Position numbers and translations under genes: made by a program
Shown: positions 55,401 to 64,000 of the stretch, piece after piece
Layout: each line of letters opens with the position of its first letter
Position numbering within the stretch: position 1 is the first letter of the stretch
DNA from: Toxorhynchites rutilus septentrionalis
Taxonomy: Eukaryota > Arthropoda > Insecta > Diptera > Culicidae
Assembly (NCBI RefSeq): GCF_029784135.1
Contig: NC_073744.1
Location: 30,238,981 to 30,302,980 of the forward strand
Direction: 5' to 3'
DNA: 64,000 nucleotides
The notes under the pieces: model-generated
Told to the model about the DNA's origin: nothing
What the model saw: only the letters and a program-made list of their open reading frames with translations
Databases searched by the model: none

Positions 55401-58400
55401 ATTGGTCATATGTCGCAATTTGTTTCTTTATATCAATGCACGCATTGCGAGAGGCATCTTCCGTGCATCGCCATTCAACAAGCATTAAACACGCGTCTAA
55501 CAGATACACACAGTTGCAGTGATAAATTTGAAACCTGACCGTTTATGAGAAATCGTTTGTCGACTCTCGGTCAAAACCGTCAACAAAGCTGGTATATCTT
55601 GAAAAAATTCTACGCTTGCGAAAATATGAATTTAGTTTTGGTAATTATTGATTGTATTTGTTTTTTATAGGTTACATGGTCTCGGGATCAAGGGCGCTAT
55701 ATTTTTTAATATTTTTTCTCGAAAGCTATTCAAAATCTTTTTTTTTTCATTTTTGAGTAACGATTTTTCAAAGTTAACATGTTTTCAGTCTTCGTTTAAT
55801 ATTCCTTTGCGATTAGACTACACCTATGCGACTAGAATCAATTATTATTATTTTTTTTTTCCCAAAATATATTTTTTATTAAGGCACATGTGGCGTTAGC
55901 CTGACGGGGCCGGGAGTCCAATATTTTGACATATTTTGTCTTACAACTATGTTAGTAATATGTAACCGATTACTCGCGGTTGGCTCGAGGTTAGTATTAC
56001 AAGTGTTCTCATAATTGGTATGTTGCAGTCTTCGATGCTCTATACGTGTGCCCGACACGGGCTACTTCCTATTGGGATGCAGCTGACCATTAATCAGCAA
56101 CGCTCCCTAGTCTGTACCCCATATCTAGCGTGGTGCGTCTTTCTCGACTCGAGGAATCCAGGATAGAATGGTCACTAGCCGGCGCAATCATCAGTTCGTG
56201 TAGAGTTGTCATGAGCGGTGACAAAGGTAAAATAGTATACGATACCTCACAATCAATTATTTCGCAAGTGTAATATTTTAAAGAAGACTACCTTAGAGGG
56301 TTCAATTTGATATATCGATTTTCTGAATAGGTTCAGTAGTGAAAAAGTTATAAATTTTAGAAAATTGTAATTTTTGGAGAAAAAAAGGGTGGAAAAGCGA
56401 TTTTTCAGACCATCGGATAACTTCAAAAAATTATAACTCAAAAACCAAAAAGAACACATATCTGATTTTTGGATGAATAAAAATATAGCCCCTTGGTCCC
56501 GAGACCATGAAAACCATAAAAAACCAAATACAATCAATAATCACGAAAACAAAATTCATAATTTTCGCAAGGGTAGTATTTTTTCAAGATATACCAGCTT
56601 TGTTGACGGGTTTGACTGAGAGTCGAGAAACGATTTTTTAATAAACGGTCACTCTCGCGATGTTTCAATTTTATCACTGCAACTGTGTGTATCTGTTAAA
56701 CGCGTGTTTGATGCTTGTTGAATGGCGATGCACGGAAGATGCCTCTCGCAACGCGTGCATTGATATATAGAAACAAATTGCGACATATGACCAGTTAGTG
56801 TATTGTCCTCGCAAATCCTTTTTTTCGCAAGTGTAGTATTTTTTCAAAGAGATTAGCTCATTGGATTCAATTTGGCATATCGATCATCCAAATCGGTCCA
56901 ATAGTTCAAAAGTTATGTTTTTTTTTTAAATGTAATTTTTCCAAAAAAGGAGAAATGAATGATTTTCCGGACTATCGGATAATTTTGAAATCATTAATTA
57001 AAATCATTAATTGAAATCATTAATTAATTAAAAGAACCCATCCCTGATTTTTGTACAAAATGTTATGTAAAAATTTCTCAGCTTTCAAGAAAAAAATATA
57101 GAAAGATATGGCGTCCTTGGTAACGATATCTTGTATACTATAAAAAATAAATACAATCAATAATAACGAAAAGAAAATATATATTTTACAAATCCATTTT
57201 TTAAAGACTAGCTGATTATCTTTGATTTGATATATCGATCACTTTTTAACTAATGAACCGATTTATCATTAATTAAAAAGTTGTGAATTTTTGAACAAAA
57301 TCATTTTTGAAAAAAGGGGAAAATTTTGATTCCACGCTAAAATCGTAATAGGCACCCAAATGAAAAAATAAAAAAATACGGGTTTTATATTCTGCGATAG
57401 AGAAAAAAACTACCAATTTTGTGAACCACTATATCGGTTTGGCATGGAATGTATGGCCATGCTAGTGTATTGTTCTGGCAAGGGCAAGAATTAATCATAA
57501 ATCTACCATCCTCAACTGTTTCTACAAAACCACGCATACCATCGGTCCTTTTTGGGTTCACCAAAACTTTTTACTGAAGTTATTTATAAAATTTCGATGC
57601 ATTCTAGCATCATTTCCGAAGTGATAAATAATGGGATTGAACAAAATCATGACGTAGTCCTAAGACATCAAAGCGGTCGTGTCTTGGGCATAATTAAGTT
57701 AAAATGATGCATGATGGGTAGCTACGATTGTGAAAATTGTAAAAATAAAAATAAATCAATTTAGATTTAAATTTTTGAACAATTTTAGAATTGTATAAAT
57801 TGAAAGAATAGTATAATTGCAAAAAATGTAAAAATGATAATATTTGTGAAAATTAAAATTGTAAAAATTGTAAAAATTGTAAAAATTGTAAAAATTGTAA
57901 AAATTGTAAAAATTGTAAAAATTGTAAAAATTGTAAAAATTGTAAAAATTGTAAAAATTGTAAAAATTGTAAAAATTGTAAAAATTGTAAAAATTGTAAA
58001 AATTGTAAAAATTGTAAAAATTGTAAAAATTGTAAAAATTGTAAAAATTGTAAAAATTGTAAAAATTGTAAAAATTGTAAAAATTGTAAAAATTGTAAAA
58101 ATTGTAAAAATTGTAAAAATTGTAAAAATTGTAAAAATTGTAAAAATTGTAAAAATTGTAAAAATTGTAAAAATTGTAAAAATTGTAAAAATTGTAAAAA
58201 TTGTAAAAATTGTAAAAATTGTAAAAATTGTAAAAATTGTAAAAATTGTAAAAATTGTAAAAATTGTAAAAATTGTAAAAATTGTAAAAATTGTAAAAAT
58301 TGTAAAAATTGTAAAAATTGTAAAAATTGTAAAAATTGTAAAAATTGTAAAAATTGTAAAAATTGTAAAAATTGTAAAAATTGTAAAAATTGTAAAAATT

Positions 58401-61400
58401 GTAAAAATTGTAAAAATTGTAAAAATTGTAAAAATTGTAAAAATTGTAAAAATTGTAAAAATTGTAAAAATTGTAAAAATTGTAAAAATTGTAAAAATTG
58501 TAAAAATTTTAAAAATTGTAAAAATTGTAAAAATTGTAAAAATTGTAAAAATTGTAAAAATTGTAAAAATTGTAAAAATTGTTAAAAATTGTAAAAATAG
58601 TAAAAATTGTAAAAATTGTAAAAATTGTAAAAATTGTAAAAATTGTAAAAATTGTGAAAATTGTAAAAATTGTAAAAATTTTAAAAATTGTAAAAATTGT
58701 AAAAATTGTAAAAACTGTAAAAATTTTAAAAATTGTAAAAATTGTAACAATTGTAAAAATTGTAAAAATTGTAAAAATTGTAAAAATTGTTAAAATTGTA
58801 AAAATTGCAAAAATTGTAAAAATTGTAAAAATTGTAATTGAAAAAATATGAAAACAATCGGTAAATGCAATTTATTGCGAAATCACTCAAAATCACGAAT
58901 AAAACATAAGAAGGCAAACAAACTGAGTTAAACAAAAAAATCGAATTTAACCCTTACAGTGAATCCATAATTCCGGTGAAGGTGAAACAGATTAAGAACC
59001 AATTGACGTATGTTGAAGTGAAATTTAAATAAATATTGTTGGAAACTATTTTTGAAAGTCTTGAATGGTATTAAATTATTGGAATTCGAATTGGAATAAT
59101 AAAAAAGTGGGAAAAGGGAAATCAATAGAAGCAGAAACTGAGTGAATGATAATAAATAGTTAATTCCAGTCAAATCGAAGAATGAAAAGTCATAGAATAA
59201 AGACATATGAGACTGAGCATGTAAAATATACTAATTTGAGGAAAAAAAAGATCGATTATTATCGATAAGTTGAAGAAGGAATCTCTGTTACAACACAGCA
59301 TAAAAAAATTGTTGAAACTGCAATTATGAAAGAAAAATATGTTAGGTTGAAAAGGAGATCGACAGAAAAAAAATATTTAAAATAATAAAAATGACGAACA
59401 AAAGTCCAAGCAAACAAAATTATTAAAGAAAACCCCAAACAGGAGCCAAAACAAATATGTTTGTTGATTGCAATTGGAGCTAAAATAAAATTATGTTTCG
59501 TTTGATAAAAATACTAAAAAAAATCAAAATGAAAAAAAAATTGTAAATAAGTAAGAATTATAGGCCAGATAGTTATTTCCTTTATCCGAGTGTATTGCAT
59601 TTTATAAAATGGTCGTTAGATTTCCGATTTTCGTATCTTCCGTTTCAGTAACTTCCTTGAGAGTATGTTTTGACGTCTCGGAATTTGACAACTATTGTGT
59701 CAATATCCGTGCCAAAACCAATCTGTCGCAGCAATGAAAACCACATATTTTATCTCCTATCGTTTCCTAGGTCTATATACTACAACAAAACTGAATGCAA
59801 AAATGTGAATTTCGGTTCTTGAATGTAATTTCTCAATGCATCCCAGAAGAGTAGCTTAACAATACACGAAATTGAAATTGAAATTGAATAGTACTTAGGA
59901 TGTAATCAAATAAAATGAAATGAAATGAAACAAACAAAGAAAAAAGAAATCATTACCAATCATTGGAAAACTTTGAAACAAACTCAAAATAATGACCAAT
60001 TCATTTAAATGAGCAATTCAGTGTATTTGACTGTGCAATTAAGCAACGAGTAGAGTCTGGAAGAAAATAAATCGAATCGGAAATGAATGTACTTTAAAAA
60101 AAAATCGAAATGAATTGAGAAACGAAGTTAATGTGAGTGAAATCTAAAATGGAATGTAAAAATAGTACATAATTGAAGGTACAATAGATACTCATGTCTT
60201 AAATAATTACGAACATTGAAAGGTCGATGTCACATGCGCATGATAAAAGCCAACGAAATGGAAAAAAAAATGAACGAATAAAATACTTCGAAAAAATGAA
60301 TGAGTGGTGGGAAATATGTAAGAATGAAGTAAGTAAAAGGAGTCATAAAGTCATAAAAGTCATAAAAACGAATGATCAACATGGATGGATGTGGAACGAA
60401 AGCTGAATTGAAAAATCAGCGGTAAATGGAAGAGAGGGTTTTAATAGAGTCTGAGAAAATGAGAAAGTTTAATAAGATATATGCTGATCAAAATAATTAG
60501 AAATGGAATAGAGAGAAAAGGAAGAAGAAATAAACAGATAACTAATAACTAAAATAAATATTTCATAATATGATTGAAAACAAAACTCCAGAAACACAAA
60601 CAGCATAGAGAAGCTGTTTTACCATAAGATCTAATATGCACAGGAACAGAAGGGGAGAAAATCAACGAATCAAAATAATTCATAGAACAATAGAACCAAA
60701 TAAAACTTTCAAAAGTTTTGTCACAAATTAATTGATTTAAGATTACTTGATAAGGAACATTTACAGATGAATATTCTATCCCATTAAGCCTAATCAACGT
60801 GGAACTTCAAAGTGGAAGAAATCGAAATACAGCTCGAAAACAGTAGCATAAAATATCATACACTCCAACTTCGATAAGATCAAGTGATGATCTTGCTGCT
60901 TTGTGTCATTGTGAACAAACAATGCTTCAATTTATATTCTAGTGTGTAGGTATTGGTGACTACCATACACTGCATGATTTTCATATGTTTGTGTGCAAGC
61001 GCTGAGCGTAAACGAATGTTTTCGTATTTTCAACTGTCAAGTTTTTATAAGACCAGTAACATTTTCCGTTGTTTTAGCTGTTTTGATCAATTAAATCTGG
61101 AAAATGCCGAAGGGAAAAGTGCTCACGGAGAGAGAAGAAAGACAAATCGATGCGTTTCACAAAGAAAATGTTGGTATCAGCGAAATTTCTCGTCGGATTG
61201 GACGATCCAATAAGTTGTGCTCCATTATTTGCAAATCCTCAAGGATACGGTAAAAAGAAGAGAGCTCCACGTAAATTGAAGCTCTGTGATCGGGATAAGC
61301 GGGAAATGGCTAGAACAGGTTCGAATACCTCACAATCGCATGTGCAAATAAAGCAATATTTCAACTACTTAACTGCTCGGGTGACAATTCGTTAAGTTTT

Positions 61401-63900
61401 GGTAAAAAATCCTCACATAAAGAGGGCTTAAAATGTTAAAACTTCTCATCTTACACAATATCACCTCGGAAGACGTCTGAGTTTTGCCAAAGCTCACATG
61501 AACCGACAGTTCATGGTATGTTGTGACAAAAAATGTTTCTAAAAGAATACATTTTGCTATATACTATAATAAAGTTCTTCAATGTATAGGTTATCTTCAC
61601 TGGCGAAAACAAGTTCAATTTGGATGGTCCTGATGGTTTCAACGGGTACTGGCGTGATTTACGGAAGAAAAACAGTATTTTTCAACCAGGAATTTTGGTG
61701 GAGGCTCGTGCATGGTTTGGGCGGGATTCTGCGCAACCGGAAAGCTCAAAATAGCTTTCACATTATTCAAGGATTACACACATGTTCTGGAATTCTCTCT
61801 CTTACCGTTTTTGCGTGGATATCGTCACAAAAAATTCACATTCTAGCAAAGTAATGCTACTACTCATACTAGCAAGTAAACTAAGCAATGGATTAAGGAC
61901 CAAAAACTAAATTTTTTGGACTGACCGGTTCGCTCTCCACATTTGAATCCTGTTGAAAATCTTAGAGGGGATCCTTGTACGCAGAATCTACACTGAGGGA
62001 AAACGGAACACCACGATTGAAGAGCTCAAGGTCGCAATTTCGGATAAATGGAAACAAATAGAGAAATCCGTTCAGCAGAATTTGGAAAAATAGTATTCCA
62101 ACACGAATTTTCATGGTTATTAGTCGAAATGGCAAGGTTACCAATTATTGACATGTAAATCAGCCTATCGTTTTGAAGTTTTCATTGATAACACTTTTGA
62201 ATTTTGAAGTGTTCGTATAGAAAATGGCCAGCTGAAATTATCATCAAACAACTCTTTTGAACGGAATTGACGTTAAATATACTTTATTCTAAGCAGTCTA
62301 CAATATATGAATGTATCTTGTTGAAATTCTAACTGTTCGTGTTGCAACGAAATAGAATCAGAGTGGACTTATAGAAGTTTGACAGAGTGTATAATTGTAT
62401 AATATTTCACAATATGAAACAAATATCCTCGATCAGATCAAGTGAAACAGAGGAATAAGTAGATTTAAGAATTGAGTGTGATCATCAACATTGTAACAAT
62501 TCCCTTATATCCCATCCCTTTCCTGAAAGAATATGTCACCCTTCTAAACTCGAGTAAACCGCGAGTAATCGGTTTTCCACCTTACTAACCATAGTGTTAG
62601 GAAAATTGTATATGTACAGTTTTAAAAAATATATTTAAGAATTCGGCTCCTTTAAACTAATGTAACTGAGCCTGTAAAAATAAACGATTTATAAAAAAAA
62701 GAGAAATAAGAACCAAAAATTCAAGATTGAAAATGTTATCAATGATTACCGTGAGTTTGCAGTCCTCCATGGTGACGGAATCCTTCGGGATATTCTTGAA
62801 TTCTCTGAAAAACAGCCTAATATGAAGCGGAATTAGCGGAGCACATCGCTGAACGAAATGCAATGTCCAGTAACTTACAAATCCTCCCGCTTGTGGTAGT
62901 GCTCCTGGACGTAGCTCGGATGATACACCAGTTCCTTGAGTGAGTCAAACCGATACTGGTGGAAGAACGTCAGGCGGCACTCCTTATCCGCCACGTTACT
63001 TCTGCGCAACGTTTTCAGCGAATCGTGTCTCCCGCTGGCGAAAACCTCCTCCATGTCTCCCTGCGCGTACTCGTGAATGATCATGGTCAGTGAGTCGTCC
63101 CGATTAATGTACCACTCCCAGCGTGTGGTAGGATTCTCGTAGTCCAGCGTTTCGTGCAGTGTCAAGCGTTTGATCAGCCCCACCATGTTGGAGTAGGGTG
63201 CAAAGCGTTCGTAGATCGCACGCTTGAAGTAGATCACTTTGCTCCCATCGGGGAACCGCTTCTCGAAGTCGGCCATCGAGATGGACAACGGACCAACCCA
63301 TGAGCTCGGCAAATCCAGATGTTTCTCCTTCTCCAACTCCTCCTCGGTGGTTAGAGGCTCTTGGTCCTCGGGGACGGTACAATCCTCCCGCAGTTCATAG
63401 GGTTCTCCGGGTAGCAAGTGCTCCCAGTCTTTGGTAGCCTTGAAATCCCATCGCAAGTTCTTGATATCGGTAATGGGCTCCTGCTTGTTGACGTAGTAGT
63501 TGTGTTGGTTCCAGACGCTCTCGATGCCAAGATAGCAGGACGTATCAACCTCGAAGCGGAACCCGGAGGCCGGTTCGATGAAGAATGCACTCGGCGGCAT
63601 CAGCACTTTCTCACCGGTGTTCGGATCGATGGTAGTTTCACGATAGCCCGGTTTGTAGCACCAGGGAGCGTTTCGAAGAACGACTACCCATGCGTGAATT
63701 CTGTGACCCCGTTTGGTGTCCTCTACGGGTCGCTCCAAATCCTCTAGCTCTTTGAGCGCTACTTCCTCCCGTTTGAGTTCCTCTTGTTTAATTTTGGCAG
63801 CCTTCTCCTCTTCCAGCTCCAACAGATAGCGACTGCGTAAATCCGGCGGGCTTGTTAATTGATATTTGCATGGTTCGATCACCTCCTCGTCTTTGGTTTC
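52485..63900 (-). CDS. DRC7: Dynein regulatory complex subunit 7 (CCDC135 / lost boys), four 3' exons
   Basis: Exons in transcript order: 63900-62879, 62804-62750, 53446-53234, 53171-52485 (TAG at 52487-52485). Splice sites are GT-AG and phases agree, giving 658 residues; the N-terminus lies beyond the window. Exon 1 has a charged helical stretch (LELEEEKAAKIKQEELKREE), then a transglutaminase/peptidase-like segment with HAWVVVLRN, SAFFIEPASGF and GIESVWNQHNYYVN, and the family block TTRWEWYINRDDSLT. The last exon is a long coiled coil (EELLNQEHADFLAPYLLRLQ to KVDYLEKALREDD). DRC7 is part of the nexin-dynein regulatory complex that couples axonemal dyneins between doublets; the Drosophila gene is needed for sperm motility and storage. 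The gene converges on FRMD8. Its third intron in this set is 62 bp, while the second is 9.3 kb. Confidence 0.94.
54490..54800 (+). repeat. Hairpin-core repeat, diverged copy
   Basis: It begins GAGGGGTTTTGTCCGGGACA then GTTGACGTAGGACTAC, the same layout as 55167 and 32277, followed by AT-rich sequence resembling 20465-20520 (CAATCCACT, TTACTTCGAATATT). Confidence 0.6.
55167..57705. repeat. Large interrupted inverted repeat (family D/E)
   Basis: The left arm, 55167 to about 55720, starts with the hairpin core and continues through AATCATTTCGAGAAGCAACG, CTCTCGGTCAAAACCGTCAA and AGCTGGTATATCTTGAAAAA. The right arm is its reverse complement in two pieces, about 56440-56815 and about 57465-57705, ending in GACGTAGTCCTAAGACATCA then GCGGTCGTGTC. 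The arms are separated by family D sequence and a LINE 3' fragment (55857-56218); a further family D block (56815-57460) splits the right arm. Confidence 0.75.
55857..56218 (-). mobile_element. LINE 3' end fragment, second copy
   Basis: It is nearly identical to 6905-7150: TTAAGGCACATGTGGCGTTA, GCCTGACGGGGCCGGGAGTC, TAACCGATTACTCGCGGTTG. It contains about 95 bp (56083-56186) absent from the first copy, so the first copy has a deletion or this is the fuller form. It is severely 5'-truncated and non-coding. Confidence 0.85.
57849..58840. repeat. Nonamer satellite-like array (GTAAAAATT)n, about 110 units
   Basis: The array is essentially perfect from about 57859 to 58500, then accumulates variants (TTT for TGT, GTTAAAAATT, ATAG, GTGAAAATT, AACTG, AACAATTG, GCAAAAATT) to 58840. 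Because the unit is 9 bp, both strands stay open (about 320 codons of Lys-Ile-Val or Phe-Thr-Ile type repeats); these are not genes. Short GTGAAAATTGTAAAAAT seeds occur at 57730. Confidence 0.98.
58845..61090. other. Extremely AT-rich low-complexity intron sequence
   Basis: Purine-biased (GAAATGAAATGAAA, AAAATGAAAA) sequence without open frames of interest. No element boundary was found. Confidence 0.5.
61104..62110 (+). pseudogene. Tc3-like (Tc1 superfamily) transposase relic
   Basis: It starts with MPKGKVLTEREERQIDAFHK, then NVGISEISRRIGRSNK, matching the bipartite DNA-binding domain of Tc3-type transposases. Further on come FTGENKFNLDGPDGFNGYWR with DLRKK (the first catalytic region has FTGENKF where FSDEKKF is usual, so the catalytic D is lost) and LNPVENL near the C-terminal catalytic acid. 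Many stops and frame changes are present. No clear terminal repeats were found. It sits in the DRC7 intron, opposite to the gene. Confidence 0.78.
62440..62700 (+). mobile_element. LINE 3' end fragment, diverged relative in + orientation
   Basis: CTCGAGTAAACCGCGAGTAA followed by TCGGTTTTCCACCTTACTAA matches, in the opposite orientation, the 3' UTR block of 6905-7030 and 55870-55990. It ends CTGTAAAAATAAACGATTTA then TAAAAAAAA. Confidence 0.55.
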
Positions 63901-64000
63901 CTGGAAAAAAAAAACACGAGCATAAAGACTGCAATACAACTGCTAACAGCGAAAAAGGAACAAGTGTTTCGTGTGGTTTGCAGCGCAGCGCAAAAGGTGT

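Larger units (their letters stand above)
53447..62749 (-). other. 9.3-kb DRC7 intron filled with repeats
   Basis: The donor is GTAATC after ACG (62749) and the acceptor TTCTTCCGCAG ends at 53447. Contents from left to right: unassigned AT-rich sequence (53590-54480), hairpin-core repeats, the interrupted inverted repeat 55167-57705, the nonamer array 57849-58840, AT-rich low-complexity DNA to about 60920, the Tc3-like relic and a LINE 3' end. Near 53475-53600 there is a small inverted repeat around CTATAAAAATTATGTTAC / GCAACATAATTTTTATAACA. Confidence 0.8.

Noticed and set aside
57785..58793. Open frames of about 320 codons on both strands (Lys-Ile-Val and Phe-Thr-Ile repeats)
   Set aside because: They follow from a 9-bp tandem repeat without stop codons in either direction; no independent coding evidence.

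Overview
The window is nuclear DNA of an insect, most likely a culicine (Aedes-like) mosquito. The reasons are two split genes with GT-AG introns, dense mariner-type transposons of DD37E, DD41D and DD34D types, non-LTR retrotransposons with or without RNase H, Helitrons, tRNA-derived SINEs and an AT-rich background. The species call is inference.

Only two host genes are supported. The first, on the + strand, is the 3' part of a FERM-domain gene of the FRMD8/Bili family: seven exons between 40505 and 42564, encoding 546 residues to the stop codon, with the 5' exon(s) not identified. The second, on the - strand, is the 3' part of DRC7 (CCDC135; 'lost boys' in Drosophila), a dynein regulatory complex subunit of motile cilia and sperm tails: four exons between 52485 and 63900, with the N-terminus beyond the right edge. 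The two genes converge. A 9.3-kb DRC7 intron holds a ~990-bp array of the nonamer GTAAAAATT, a large interrupted inverted repeat, a Tc3-like relic and LINE 3' ends.

Region by region: 1-9000 holds one end of a DD37E mariner, hAT relics and a hAT-like MITE, a 95-bp minisatellite, a 435-bp foldback repeat and a truncated LINE. 9555-15694 is a nearly full-length two-ORF LINE with a 12-bp target duplication. 15.7-21.8 kb is mostly unannotated or MITE-like. 21.8-26.3 kb has a DD41D element, a mariner relic and a DD37E mariner. 27-31 kb has a CR1-like LINE and a Helitron. 32-34 kb is a DD34D mariner interrupted by a 736-bp MITE. 35-39.5 kb has a SINE and a second Helitron. 40.5-42.6 kb is FRMD8. 42.6-52.4 kb is intergenic with a SINE and relics. 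52.5-63.9 kb is DRC7.

All transposase and reverse transcriptase genes seen here are broken. The most unusual recurrent signal is a short hairpin followed by a GACGTAGGACTAC-like core, found about nine times in both orientations. One copy forms the terminus of a 736-bp element delimited by an 8-bp target duplication. A second useful observation is that two copies of one repeat each carry an insertion the other lacks, so each gives the empty site of the other.
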